Source: Opitutaceae bacterium
GTDB taxonomy: Bacteria; Verrucomicrobiota; Verrucomicrobiia; Opitutales; Opitutaceae
Assembly (NCBI GenBank): GCA_041395105.1
Contig: JAWLBB010000006.1
Location: forward strand, 124,001 to 188,000
Length of the DNA: 64,000 bases
Reading direction: 5' to 3'
Part shown: piece after piece, positions 1-8,416 of the stretch
Numbering within the stretch: position 1 is the stretch's first letter
How the letters are laid out: each line of letters begins with the position of its first letter
The notes under the pieces: generated by a model
Told to the model about the DNA's origin: nothing
What the model saw: only the letters and a program-made list of their open reading frames with translations
Database searches by the model: none
Translations under genes and position numbers: made by a program

Positions 1-147
1 CCGGTCCACGCCATGCGCCAGCAGGCCATCCATTTTGCCGATGCGCTGCGCGGGAATCCCACGCCGTTATGCCGGGCGGAGGAAGCGCTCAAGGATCTGC
101 AGACGGCACGCGAATACATGGACCTCTTTCTGAAGACGACAACCTAG
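1..147 (+). CDS. Gfo/Idh/MocA-family oxidoreductase, C-terminal end only
   Basis: The first 48 codons are open from the window edge to a TAG at 145-147. They end in a stretch containing NPTPLCRAEEALKDL, which resembles the conserved C-terminal tail of Gfo/Idh/MocA NAD(P)-dependent sugar dehydrogenases, where an Rxx(T)P...EEAL segment is usual. The NAD-binding domain lies outside the window, so activity and start cannot be judged. The stop is 14 bases before the next start on the same strand, so it probably heads an operon with the FG-GAP protein and the GH4 alpha-galactosidase. That would fit a role in sugar oxidation. The family call rests on a short tail and is moderate. Confidence 0.6.
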   Translation, partial: PVHAMRQQAIHFADALRGNPTPLCRAEEALKDLQTAREYMDLFLKTTT

Positions 148-161
148 CGCACCCCCCATCC

Positions 162-1238
162 ATGCCCATCCGCTTTTCCCGCGTTTTCCTGTCCGCCGAG
201 GCCTTCGAGGCCGCCGGGGTCTTCGATGTTGATGGCGATGGCGTGCCTGACATCGTGACCGGCGGATTCTGGTACAAAGGTCCCGATTTCCGGGAACGGT
301 TCCTCGTGGGTGATCGATTGCCCCGTTTCAATGACTATTATGACGAGTTTTCCGTCATCCCGATTGACGTTGACGGAGACGGACGTCTCGACTTTGTCAC
401 CGGAGGCTGGTGGGGCGGCAGCTTGAGGTGGCGGAGAAATCCCGGTGATGCAAAAGCCAAATGGGACGAGTTCACCATCGCCGACAATGTCGGCAATATC
501 GAAACCACCCGTGCGTGGGATATCGACGGCGACGGTGAATTGGAGATCGTTCCCAATACGCCGAACAGCCCGCTCTGCGCTTACAAGCGGATCGCTCACG
601 GTCAGTTCGCCTATCATGTCCTTCATACCAAACCTCTCGGTCACGGGCTTGGGTTCGGGGATATTGACGGCGATGGTCGAGGCGAGTTCATCACCCCGAA
701 GGGCATCCTGAAGGCTCCGGAAGCGGGTCCGTTTTCCGGCGAATGGTCATTCTCCGAGAAATTCGAACTCGGCGGGGATGCCAGCATTCCGATTCTGGTG
801 GTCGATCTGGACGGCGATGGAGTCAGTGAACTCATCGTCGGCAACAGCCACAGCTATGGCCTGAGCTGGTGGAAACCGTCCACCGCCACAACCGGCCGGC
901 ACACCTGGGTCAAACATCCGATCGATCCGTTCAACAGCCAGTATCACGATCTGCAATGGGCCGATATTGACGGCGACGGACAGCCCGAACTGATTACCGG
1001 GAAGCGTTACCTGGCTCATTGCGGTCGGGACCCCGGAGAATACGACGATTTGGGAATCTATATCTTCAAATGGACCGGTTCCGGATTTGCCAAGCATGTC
1101 GTCGCGTACGGACCGCCCGGGGTGGGCAAGGGATGCGGCATTCAATTCGCCCTGGCCGACCTGCGGGGAACCGGTCGCCTGGATATCGTGGCGCCGGGCA
1201 AGGATGGCCTGGCCGTCTTCTTCAATGAGGGTTCCTGA
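162..1238 (+). CDS. FG-GAP/VCBS-repeat beta-propeller protein
   Basis: A 358-residue protein built almost entirely from FG-GAP/VCBS-like repeats. Six calcium-loop motifs can be read in order: DVDGDGVPD, DVDGDGRLD, DIDGDGELE, DIDGDGRGE, DLDGDGVSE and DIDGDGQPE, followed by a degenerate DLRGTGRLD. Spacing is about 40-60 residues, as expected for blades of an integrin-type propeller. The ATG at 162 is chosen because it follows the upstream stop directly; an earlier in-frame start would lie inside the upstream gene. No signal peptide or membrane segment is visible, which is unusual because most such proteins are exported. It lies between a sugar dehydrogenase and a GH4 glycosidase. Its binding target is unknown. 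Confidence 0.85.
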   Translation: MPIRFSRVFLSAEAFEAAGVFDVDGDGVPDIVTGGFWYKGPDFRERFLVGDRLPRFNDYYDEFSVIPIDVDGDGRLDFVTGGWWGGSLRWRRNPGDAKAKWDEFTIADNVGNIETTRAWDIDGDGELEIVPNTPNSPLCAYKRIAHGQFAYHVLHTKPLGHGLGFGDIDGDGRGEFITPKGILKAPEAGPFSGEWSFSEKFELGGDASIPILVVDLDGDGVSELIVGNSHSYGLSWWKPSTATTGRHTWVKHPIDPFNSQYHDLQWADIDGDGQPELITGKRYLAHCGRDPGEYDDLGIYIFKWTGSGFAKHVVAYGPPGVGKGCGIQFALADLRGTGRLDIVAPGKDGLAVFFNEGS

Positions 1239-1290
1239 ACCACCGGCCTATGCCGGCAAGACCTCTTTCAACCTGAATCAAACCAAAGTC

Positions 1291-2727
1291 ATGCCCAAGA
1301 AAATCGCCATGATCGGAGCCGGCTCTGTCGTCTTCTGCAAGACGCTGATTGCCGACATGCTGGCCACCCCCGTGCTGCAGGACTCCGAATTCGTCCTGAT
1401 GGCGCCGACCGAGACCAAGCTCCGGCGGATGGAGTCCTTCGTCAGCCGGATGATCCGCGACAATGGCTTTGCCGCAACCTGCCGGGCCACGACCAATCGG
1501 CAGGAGGCGATCAAGGATGCGGATTTTGTCGTGGTCATGATCCAGGTGGGCGGTAATGAGGCGTTCGGTCTCGACTACGAGATCCCGCTCAAGTACGGCG
1601 TCGACCAATGCATCGGCGATACCCTCGGTCCGGGCGGGATTTTCCGGGGCCAGCGCCACATTCCGGTCTTGGTGGGGATCGCTGACGACATGAAGCGGCT
1701 GGCGCGGCCGCATGCCATCATGCTCCAGTATGCCAATCCGATGGCGGCCAATTGTCTGGCTCTGGGTAGAATCTCGCCGGTGCCGTTCGTTGGCCTTTGT
1801 CACGGCGTCCAGACAACGCTCGACCTGATCGCGGGTTACTGCGGAATCGCGGACAAGCACGAGATCACCTACACCTGCGGAGGGGTCAATCACATGGACT
1901 GGTTCCTCCGCCTCGAACACCGGGGCCGGGACCTTTATCCGGAGCTGCGGGAGAAGTTCGAGCAGCCGGAGTACTACAAGAACGAGAAAGTACGCGGCGA
2001 GGTCTTCCGGCATTTCGGCTACTTCATGACCGAATCGACCGGTCACCTCTCGGAATACGTGCCGTGGTTTCGCAAGAACGCCAAGGCGATGGATCTCTAC
2101 TGCGACGAACCCGCCTTTGGTGGCGAGACCGGCGCTTATTACAAGTGGGGCACGACCATGGCCGCGAAGTACGCCGTCCACGATCCGCTCGAGTTCGAAA
2201 CCACTGTGATCGAAGGCCGGTCGGCCGAATACTGTTCCTGGATCATGGAAGCCGTTGCGACTGGGCGACCCTTCCGCTTCATGGGCAATGTGCGCAATGA
2301 CGGCTATATCACCAATCTGCCGGCGGGCTGCTGTGTGGAGGTGCCCACCTTTGCCGACGACACCGGGCTGCGCCCCACCGTTGTCGGTGAGCTCCCGCCC
2401 CAATGCGCGGCGCTCTGCCAGACCAACGTCAACGTCCAGCAGCTGGTGGCGGACGCGGCCTTGAGCGGCGACCCGGAGCACCTGGTTCATGCCCTGGCCC
2501 TCGACCCGCTCACCGCGGCAGTCTGCACCCTCAAGGAAATGCGCGAAATGGCGGCCGAGATGCTGGAAGCCCAGCGCACCTGGCTCCCGCAGTTCGAGGG
2601 CAGGTCGATCCGCCCGACCCCGACGATCCTGATACCGCCGGACTGTGTCCCGGCCGAGGTCCCGATCGATCCTGCCCTGGCCATCCACAAGCGCTTCGGC
2701 ACCCTGATCGAGCAGAAGACGGAGTAG
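1291..2727 (+). CDS. melA: GH4 family alpha-galactosidase (MelA-like)
   Basis: A 478-residue NAD- and metal-dependent glycoside hydrolase of family 4. The N-terminal Rossmann motif is IGAGSVVF (about residues 7-14). The family signature TLGPGGIFRGQRHIP follows near residue 110. The metal ligands are visible as Cys170 in GLCHGVQ and His201 in GVNHMDWF, matching the Cys/His pair of characterised GH4 alpha-galactosidases. The TESTGHLSEYVPWF segment is also MelA-like. GH4 enzymes cleave by oxidation-elimination at C3 and need NAD plus a divalent metal, normally in the cytoplasm. The ATG at 1291 starts exactly at the Rossmann strand; upstream in-frame starts overlap the previous gene. Likely substrates are alpha-galactosides, but GH4 specificity (galactosidase, glucosidase, glucuronidase) is not certain from sequence. 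Confidence 0.93.
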   Translation: MPKKIAMIGAGSVVFCKTLIADMLATPVLQDSEFVLMAPTETKLRRMESFVSRMIRDNGFAATCRATTNRQEAIKDADFVVVMIQVGGNEAFGLDYEIPLKYGVDQCIGDTLGPGGIFRGQRHIPVLVGIADDMKRLARPHAIMLQYANPMAANCLALGRISPVPFVGLCHGVQTTLDLIAGYCGIADKHEITYTCGGVNHMDWFLRLEHRGRDLYPELREKFEQPEYYKNEKVRGEVFRHFGYFMTESTGHLSEYVPWFRKNAKAMDLYCDEPAFGGETGAYYKWGTTMAAKYAVHDPLEFETTVIEGRSAEYCSWIMEAVATGRPFRFMGNVRNDGYITNLPAGCCVEVPTFADDTGLRPTVVGELPPQCAALCQTNVNVQQLVADAALSGDPEHLVHALALDPLTAAVCTLKEMREMAAEMLEAQRTWLPQFEGRSIRPTPTILIPPDCVPAEVPIDPALAIHKRFGTLIEQKTE

Positions 2728-2751
2728 GGCGGGGTCGGATTCTGGTTCTTC

Positions 2752-2780
2752 TTGACAGATCCAATCTGGACAGCTAGCTT
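2752..2780 (+). promoter_or_regulatory. Candidate sigma70 promoter of the toxin-antitoxin pair
   Basis: A perfect -35 box TTGACA (2752-2757) is followed after 17 bases by TAGCTT (2775-2780). The expected transcription start falls at about 2787, which is the antitoxin ATG itself. No Shine-Dalgarno sequence precedes that ATG. The mRNA may therefore be leaderless. The -10 box is only a partial match. Confidence 0.45.
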
Positions 2781-2786
2781 GTTCGA

Positions 2787-3050
2787 ATGAAGGAGATGGG
2801 TTTATTCGATGCCAAGAACCGGTTTTCGGAACTCTGCGACACGGTAGCGCGGACTTCCGAGCCGGTCCTGGTGACCCGCCGCGGCAAGCCCCTGGTGCGG
2901 GTCGTTCCGGCGACCGACGCCAAGGATGTGGGACGGTCGAGTGTCTGGGACAGTGTCAAGGAAGGGCGGGCAAAATACGGGCCCATCCAGGATGACCTGG
3001 AATTGCCGGACCGGGAAATCTGTGACAATCGCCCGAGCCCGATTGGTTGA
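2787..3050 (+). CDS. Phd/YefM-family antitoxin
   Basis: An 87-residue protein opening MKEMGLFDAKNRFSELCD, the classic Phd/YefM N-terminus that forms the DNA-binding dimer, followed by VTRRGKPLVRVVP, another hallmark. The C-terminal third (from about residue 50) is charged and probably disordered until it wraps the toxin. It should bind and neutralise the PIN toxin encoded 3 bases downstream and autorepress the operon. The consensus promoter immediately upstream suggests strong basal expression that the complex would shut off. The family is clear. Which operator it binds cannot be told from the sequence. Confidence 0.9.
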   Translation: MKEMGLFDAKNRFSELCDTVARTSEPVLVTRRGKPLVRVVPATDAKDVGRSSVWDSVKEGRAKYGPIQDDLELPDREICDNRPSPIG

Positions 3051-3053
3051 GGC

Positions 3054-3464
3054 ATGCTGACCCATTTACTGGATACCTCGGTCTATTCGCAGCGTTTGCG
3101 TCCGAATCCGCTGGAATCCGTAGTTGATCGCTGGAGACGACTTGGCGACTCGGCCTTGGCTGTCTCCGGTATTTGCGAGGCGGAACTGCGTTATGGCCTG
3201 GCCAAAAAAGACTCGAACCGCCTCTGGTCGGAATACCGCGAATTTCTCGAGAATCGCCTTGTTCTCCTCCCTGTCGACAAAGCCGTGGCGGATGCCTTCG
3301 GTGAGATCAAGGCGGTGATGGAGCGGGAAGGTCAGCCCAGACCGGATTTTGACCTGTTGATTGCCGCCACCGCGCGTGCCCATCGATTGATCCTCGCCAC
3401 GCTCAATGCGCGTCATTTCGTGGGAATTCCCGGCTTGCAGGTGGAAGACTGGGCCCGCGCGTAA
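3054..3464 (+). CDS. vapC: VapC-type PIN-domain ribonuclease toxin
   Basis: A 136-residue PIN domain. The acidic catalytic residues can be placed: Asp7 in HLLDTS, Glu44 in EAELRYG, and Asp98/Asp100 in RPDFDLLIAATA. The last position, often Asp, is Asn118 in TLNARHF, as in the FitB/VapC subgroup. VapC toxins are Mg-dependent RNases, commonly cutting tRNA or the 23S sarcin-ricin loop. The gene starts 3 bases after the antitoxin stop, so the two are co-transcribed and probably translationally coupled. Length is normal for the family and nothing looks broken. The RNA target is not predictable. Confidence 0.92.
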   Translation: MLTHLLDTSVYSQRLRPNPLESVVDRWRRLGDSALAVSGICEAELRYGLAKKDSNRLWSEYREFLENRLVLLPVDKAVADAFGEIKAVMEREGQPRPDFDLLIAATARAHRLILATLNARHFVGIPGLQVEDWARA

Positions 3465-3523
3465 GGGGTTGTCGTGAGGGTTGGAGCACTTTCTTCGGAC
3501 GTCTGCCTTCTCACGCCTCCCGG

Positions 3524-5578
3524 ATGAATCGAGGAATCTCATCGACCGACCTGATCCGCCTGGGCCTCTCCGAGGGCGACGCCAACGGTCTGGTGGCTGC
3601 GTTCAAGGCGCTCAGGGAGCTCGAGATTCCTCCGTCGGACCAGTGGCGGCAGTTGATTGCAGGTCCGTTGTCACCGGAAGTGCCTTTTCCCGTCCATCGG
3701 TTCGTCCACGAATGGATCTATGCCGACTGGGACGAAGCGGACGGCCCGCGTCCGGCCTGGCTGCCCGGATCGGATTGTCTGGAGACCAGCAATATCGGGC
3801 GGGTAATGGGTGATCTTGGGATCGGCGACTACCGTGATTTCCATTGCTGGTCGACCCGGAATCGGGACGATTTCTGGGCGGCGATGATCGATCGGCTCGG
3901 TATCCGATTTCACGAACCGTTCCGGGAGATTCGGCTTCCGGAAAGTCCCCTCGAGAAACCGGACTGGCTCCCGGGAGCGCGGATGAATATCGCGGAGAGC
4001 TGTTTCCAGGCCGAGGCAGATGCGCCGGCGGTGGTTTTTGTCGATTCCGAAGGGAACCTCGATCGGCTTTCCTATTGCGGATTGGCACGACTCAGTGGCC
4101 GGGTGGCGAATGGCCTGACCGACGCCGGATTTGTTCCGGGTGATCCCATCGCCGTCATCATGCCGATGACCGTGGAGTCGGTGGCCATTTATCTGGGCAT
4201 CGTGCTTGCGGGGTGCGTGGTGGTCTCGATTTCCGACAGCTTTGCCGCGGAAGAGATGGCCTCGCGTCTCAAGATTACCGGTACGAAGGGGGTTTTTACC
4301 CAAGATCGGCTTGTCCGGATGGGAAAGTCGATCGACCTCTATCAGCGGGTCGTCGAGTCCGTTGCGCCACCCGCCATTGTGATCGGTCGGGATCCCTCAG
4401 ATTCAGTCGATTTGTTGCGCGATTGTGATCAGACCTGGAGTGGTTTCCTCAGTGATGATTCCGGTTTCGAGGCCGTGGTCGCCGATCCCGCTGCGTCGAC
4501 GAACTACCTCTTCTCCTCGGGCACGACGGGTGAGCCCAAGGTCATCCCCTGGAGTCAGACCACGCCGATCAAGTGCGCAACCGATGCCTGGCTGCACCAG
4601 GATATTCATCCGGGCGACGTCCTGGCCTGGCCGACCAACCTCGGCTGGATGATGGGACCCTGGCTGATCTACGGGGCCCTGATCAATCGCGCCACGATCG
4701 CACTTTTCCCGGATGCACCGACGGGTCGGGCCTTCGGGCAGTTTGTTCAGGACGCCGGCGTCACCATGCTCGGGCTTGTCCCCAGCCTGGTCCGCTCCTG
4801 GCGGGCGAGTCGCTGCATGGAGGGGCTGGATTGGAGCCGGATCCGGGTTTTCAGCAGCACCGGTGAATGTTCCAATGCCGGGGACATGCACTACCTGATG
4901 TGGCTGGCCGGGTACCGTCCCGTCATCGAGTATTGCGGGGGCACGGAGATCGGCGGCGCCTACCTTACCGGGACGGTGGTCCAGGCCTCGGCACCCGCGA
5001 CTTTTTCCAGCCCGGCCCTCGGGCTCGATTTTGACATCGTCGATGAGGAAGGCGAGTTGTCGTCGACCGGAGAAGTGCTGCTTGTCCCGCCGTCGATCGG
5101 CCTGTCGAATGAGCTGCTCAATGCCGACCATGAAGGTGTCTATTTCGGGGGGGTGCCCCCGTCAGGCGACGGCCGGCCACGCCGCCGGCACGGAGATGAG
5201 CTCGAGACACTTGGTGGCGGCTACTACCGTCACCACGGACGAGCCGATGACACGATGAATCTCGGCGGAATCAAGGTCAGTTCGGTTGAGATCGAGCGTA
5301 TCCTGAACCGGGTCGACGGTGTCCGGGAGAGCGCGGCGATCGCCGTGCCGCCGGCCGGGGGCGGCCCGGACCGGTTGGTAGTCCATCTGGTGGTCGAGCC
5401 GGGAAATGACCAGACACAGGAGGCGTGGATGACCGCCTTGCAGAAGGCGATCCGGGAGCACCTCAATCCGCTCTTCCGGGTGGCGGACGTCGTCCGAATC
5501 GACGCCTTGCCCCGCACGGCCTCCAACAAGGTCATGCGCCGGATCCTGCGGACTGCCTACCAGGAAGGGCATGGTTGA
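3524..5578 (+). CDS. AMP-dependent acyl-CoA synthetase (plant AAE17/18-like)
   Basis: A 684-residue adenylate-forming enzyme of the ANL superfamily. The phosphate-binding loop SSGTTGEPKVIPWSQ lies near residues 330-345. The adenine-binding segment IEYCGGTEIGGAYL, the hinge motif GRADDTMNLGGIKVSS and the catalytic lysine (Lys669, in RTASNKVMRR) are all present. The segment WPTNLGWMMGPWLIYG and the long N-terminal region resemble the plant peroxisomal acyl-activating enzymes AAE17/AAE18 more than acetyl-CoA synthetase. The reaction is carboxylate + ATP + CoA to acyl-CoA + AMP + PPi; the acid is unknown. It is transcribed alone between the toxin-antitoxin pair and a repeat-filled gap. No neighbour points to a specific pathway apart from the 3-hydroxyacyl-CoA-dehydrogenase-like gene downstream. 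Confidence 0.88.
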   Translation: MNRGISSTDLIRLGLSEGDANGLVAAFKALRELEIPPSDQWRQLIAGPLSPEVPFPVHRFVHEWIYADWDEADGPRPAWLPGSDCLETSNIGRVMGDLGIGDYRDFHCWSTRNRDDFWAAMIDRLGIRFHEPFREIRLPESPLEKPDWLPGARMNIAESCFQAEADAPAVVFVDSEGNLDRLSYCGLARLSGRVANGLTDAGFVPGDPIAVIMPMTVESVAIYLGIVLAGCVVVSISDSFAAEEMASRLKITGTKGVFTQDRLVRMGKSIDLYQRVVESVAPPAIVIGRDPSDSVDLLRDCDQTWSGFLSDDSGFEAVVADPAASTNYLFSSGTTGEPKVIPWSQTTPIKCATDAWLHQDIHPGDVLAWPTNLGWMMGPWLIYGALINRATIALFPDAPTGRAFGQFVQDAGVTMLGLVPSLVRSWRASRCMEGLDWSRIRVFSSTGECSNAGDMHYLMWLAGYRPVIEYCGGTEIGGAYLTGTVVQASAPATFSSPALGLDFDIVDEEGELSSTGEVLLVPPSIGLSNELLNADHEGVYFGGVPPSGDGRPRRRHGDELETLGGGYYRHHGRADDTMNLGGIKVSSVEIERILNRVDGVRESAAIAVPPAGGGPDRLVVHLVVEPGNDQTQEAWMTALQKAIREHLNPLFRVADVVRIDALPRTASNKVMRRILRTAYQEGHG

Positions 5579-5580
5579 AG

Positions 5581-5847
5581 GCAAACAATACGTAGCAGAC
5601 TAGAATGGCGCTTAGTTGAGGGTGCTTGTCGTTGTTTTGTCTCGGACAACTTTTGCGGCTGGCCGGGCCTCCGGCTCGTCGAGCCTACGCCTCGGAGAGG
5701 ACGTCCAGCCCTGCCACGGATGCTCTGATTTCGGTCGGTAGGGCGAGGGCCTCCGGACCCGCCGTCGACCAGCAGTCAACACCGCGTTGGCTGATCCGAC
5801 TCTTTCGCCAACCAAGCGCCATTCCAGCAGGCTACGTATTGTTTCGC
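5581..5847. repeat. MITE-like element with terminal inverted repeats
   Basis: Arms at 5584-5614 and 5814-5844 are inverted copies, 27 of 31 bases matching (AAGCGCCATT...GCTACGTATTGTTT on the right). They enclose about 200 bases with no credible gene. The inside contains a CGGTAGGGCGAGGGCCTC stretch of the kind dispersed in verrucomicrobial genomes. No target-site duplication is obvious. It could be a non-autonomous mobile element or two facing REP-type repeats. Confidence 0.55.
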
Positions 5848-5852
5848 AATTC

Positions 5853-5884
5853 AAAACAAAACGTAGCCTGCTACGGTTTGTTTT
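5853..5884. repeat. Palindromic repeat, family A (GTAGC/GCTAC core)
   Basis: A hairpin with arms 5853-5867 and 5870-5884, 14 of 15 bases paired, and a two-base loop between GTAGC and GCTAC. The same core and loop size recur at 45673-45720. It lies directly beside the inverted-repeat element and may belong to the same mobile family. Confidence 0.6.
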
Positions 5885-5948
5885 CTCGTCAAGAACCCTA
5901 CGTTCTTCGTTTGGTTTGGGCGGATCCGGATGTTACCTGTTCACTGGA

Positions 5949-6130
5949 GCAGCCGCGCCCTGCCGCGGCTTCGCGGTTCCCGGACGCGTTGACCGAGCGA
6001 CGATGCTCTACCGTTGCCCGATGGATCATCATGCATGGGCAATTCGTTCGCTTCGAGGACGGATCGGCGGTCCGTCCCCACCTGCCAATGGTTCGGCCGG
6101 GCAGGGCGTGACCTCCGGGCGCGCCTCCCG
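5949..6130. repeat. Dispersed repeat, family E, plus a GC-rich partner
   Basis: Bases 6051-6130 contain GGTCCGTCCCCACC, GCAGGGCGTGACCTCCGGG and CGCGCC in an order that recurs at 45765-45840 (GGTCCGTCCCTACC, GTAGGGCGTGACTGCTGGG, CGCGCC). A short GC-rich unit at about 5949-5978 (CGCGCCCTGCCGCGG) has a weaker counterpart at about 34381-34398. No gene is credible in 5885-6197; open frames there have no family resemblance. Confidence 0.5.
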
Positions 6131-6197
6131 TTTTCCCGGAACCTCGGCCCGATTTTGTGGATTTGCCACGGGCCGCGGATGCGCGCAACCTGCGATC

Positions 6198-7151
6198 ATG
6201 AGCACCCATTCCTTCAGGACGGTGGCCTGCCTTGGGGCGGGAACGATCGGCAGCAGCTGGGCGACGCTTTTTGCCGCGAGGGGCGTCCCCGTGCGTCTCT
6301 ACGACATCGATGGCCCAACCCTTGGCCGCGGACTGGCGCGGGCGTTGGGGAATCTTGACCGGCTGGTGCAGGCCGAGTTGCTGGGCGCAGATGAGGCCGG
6401 GATCGCCAAAGGTCACATTGCGGCATTCGATGGGCTGGAAGAAGCGCTGGACGGGGCCGATTTCATCCAGGAGTCGGTGCGCGAGGATTATGCCGTCAAG
6501 GCCGACCTCTTCCGAAGGATTGAACCGTTGATGGGCATGGATACCGTGATTGCGAGCAGTTCCTCCGGCCTGCTCATCACGCGGATGCAGTCGGTGCTCA
6601 CGCACCCGGAGCGCGCCCTGATCGCCCACCCATTCAATCCGCCCCATCTCATTCCGCTGGTGGAGTTGGTTCCCGGCGCCCGCACCGACCCGGCCGTAGT
6701 GGAGAGGGTGAAGGGGTTCTTTTCAGGCCTGGGCAAGGTCCCTGTCGTCCTGCGGAAGGAGGTCCCGGGCCATATTGCCAATCGCCTGGCCGCGGCGCTC
6801 TGGCGTGAATCCGTCGATCTGGTCGCCTCGGGCGTGGCCAGCGTGGAGGATGTGGACAAGGCGCTGCGGGCCGGGCCGGGTCTGCGCTGGGCCCTGATGG
6901 GACAGCACCTTATCTACCATCTCGGCGGAGGCGATGGCGGCTACCGTCACCTGATCGAGCATATCGGTGCATCGGCCACGGCCTGGTGGGAATCGATGGC
7001 GACCTGGACGGAGATACCGGAGGCGGCCAAGGAACAGGTCATTCGCGGGATCGAGGAATCGGTCGGTGATCGCAGTGTCCAGGAACTGGCCGAGGAGCGG
7101 GACCGCAACCTGGCGAAGATCCTCAAGGTTCTGGGATCCGGAGGGCGGTAG
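6198..7151 (+). CDS. 3-hydroxyacyl-CoA dehydrogenase family protein (L-gulonate/carnitine dehydrogenase-like)
   Basis: A 317-residue NAD-dependent dehydrogenase. The Rossmann motif GAGTIGSSWA sits at residues 13-22. The catalytic region AHPFNPPHLIPLVELV places the probable catalytic His at residue 144. The short two-domain layout with a single 6-phosphogluconate-dehydrogenase-like C-terminal domain matches lambda-crystallin/L-gulonate 3-dehydrogenase and L-carnitine dehydrogenase rather than the larger FadB fusion. The ATG at 6198 is the last before the Rossmann strand; earlier in-frame starts run through repeat DNA. It converges on the beta-helix gene to the right. The substrate is a 3-hydroxy acid or acyl-CoA; which one is unknown. 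Confidence 0.85.
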   Translation: MSTHSFRTVACLGAGTIGSSWATLFAARGVPVRLYDIDGPTLGRGLARALGNLDRLVQAELLGADEAGIAKGHIAAFDGLEEALDGADFIQESVREDYAVKADLFRRIEPLMGMDTVIASSSSGLLITRMQSVLTHPERALIAHPFNPPHLIPLVELVPGARTDPAVVERVKGFFSGLGKVPVVLRKEVPGHIANRLAAALWRESVDLVASGVASVEDVDKALRAGPGLRWALMGQHLIYHLGGGDGGYRHLIEHIGASATAWWESMATWTEIPEAAKEQVIRGIEESVGDRSVQELAEERDRNLAKILKVLGSGGR

Positions 7152-7161
7152 TCGGAGGTCG

Positions 7162-7221
7162 GTGGACGGATGACGGTTTCGGATTGAGGCACGAAGCCTC
7201 GAAAGCCACAATTCCGTCCAC
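7162..7221. terminator. Inverted repeat between convergent genes, possible bidirectional terminator
   Basis: GTGGACGGA (7162-7170) pairs with TCCGTCCAC (7213-7221), and an inner GAGGC/GCCTC hairpin lies at 7185-7200. The position between two convergent genes fits termination, but no T-run follows on either strand. Confidence 0.3.
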
Positions 7222-7224
7222 TGT

Positions 7225-8337
7225 TTACGGCCCACCGACTGCCTTCTCCGCCTCCCTCTGCCACTCGTAGATTGAACGGACCGGGGCATGCGGGCGGTTG
7301 ATATTGCCCGATGGGAGCACCTGGTTGTCGAAGTCGACGGCGGGGCGCAGGGGACCGGCCACGAGTTGGCCGACGGGTCCGAAGAACCGGTTGTTGATCA
7401 ACTCGATCCCGGTGCAGTCCCTTGACCCGATGTAGATGGCTCCTGGATACGGCTCCAGCGTGACGAAGACATTGCCCTGGATGATATGGTCGAAGCTGGC
7501 GGCCTTTGCCAGGATGGCCGGACCGCGTCCCACCGTGAATCGATTGTACATGATCAGCCAGTTCTCATTCATTCCGCCCATCCAGAGGCCGACCTTGGGG
7601 GAGGAAATGTCGCAGTTGTAGACGACATTGCGCGGGCCGTTCGGGCCGTGCCCGGTGTCCTCCGGCCCGGAGGCCCAGCCGCCGTTTCCGTAGGAACCTC
7701 CGTCCTGGGAAGAGCTGACGACAAGCTCCTCGAAGAGGTTCTCATTGGTCCAGCCGGCATGCCATTGGGCATCGCTGTTGTTGAACTGGCTCCTGCGGAT
7801 GACATTTCCCGAAGAGGACCACTGGAGAACCGGGGCATGGCGCATGTCAAAGGTGGTCACGTTTTCCATCAGGCAGTCGAAGGAATGTTCCCAGCCGACG
7901 TAGCCCGAACCGCCGCTGTTGTACCAGACCCGGTCAAAGGTGGAATCGCGCACCTCGCTCCGTTTGGCATGGGGCATGTAAAGCGGCTTGTAGCCGGCGT
8001 GAATCACCTCGATGCCCCGGGCCCAGCATTCCCAGCCGTATTCGAAGACGATTCCGTGGATCATGGCTTCCTCCTCCTGCTCCAGACTCAGGTCTTCGAT
8101 GCCACTGCGGATCATGGGGGTGAGTTTCTGCAGGTAGGCTCCCGCATCGGTCGGGAAAAGCAGGCGCAGCGGCTCTCCGATTCCGATTCGATCGCCCTCC
8201 ACGGAGATGACATCGTATTGATTCGCCCGGTAATCGCCGCCGCGATGCGCATTGCGCGTCATGGCATTCCATTCAGGGGTGGTCGGAGCGTGCAGGTAGA
8301 TGCGGTCGCCGACCTGGAGGCCGTGACCGGTCGTCAC
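7225..8337 (-). CDS. Beta-helix (pectate-lyase-like) protein, C-terminal part after a frameshift
   Basis: This 370-codon frame starts at a GTG only by default. The same frame stays open upstream past 8460, through residues reading DDPFPRPGQVGQPILLAADG. It carries a right-handed beta-helix: many short strands and Asn/Asp turns such as NVVYNCDISS, VTTFDMRHAP and GIELINNRFFG. The segment VGDRIYLHAPTTPEWN is typical of the loop domain inside secreted pectate-lyase-superfamily proteins. It continues the gene at 8417-9736 in another reading frame. Together they would encode one exported polysaccharide lyase or hydrolase of about 835 residues. Whether the break is real or an assembly indel cannot be decided here. 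Confidence 0.72.
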   Translation of the reverse strand: MTTGHGLQVGDRIYLHAPTTPEWNAMTRNAHRGGDYRANQYDVISVEGDRIGIGEPLRLLFPTDAGAYLQKLTPMIRSGIEDLSLEQEEEAMIHGIVFEYGWECWARGIEVIHAGYKPLYMPHAKRSEVRDSTFDRVWYNSGGSGYVGWEHSFDCLMENVTTFDMRHAPVLQWSSSGNVIRRSQFNNSDAQWHAGWTNENLFEELVVSSSQDGGSYGNGGWASGPEDTGHGPNGPRNVVYNCDISSPKVGLWMGGMNENWLIMYNRFTVGRGPAILAKAASFDHIIQGNVFVTLEPYPGAIYIGSRDCTGIELINNRFFGPVGQLVAGPLRPAVDFDNQVLPSGNINRPHAPVRSIYEWQREAEKAVGGP

Positions 8338-8416
8338 TGAGAGAATCGAGTCACCCCTCTGACCGTCCGCGGCCAGCAGGATGGGTTGGCCGACCTGCCC
8401 CGGCCTTGGAAAAGGA

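Noticed and set aside
1222..2688. A 488-codon open frame antisense to the GH4 gene
   Set aside because: Mirror of GC-rich codons; no family resemblance and the opposite strand carries a clear GH4 enzyme.
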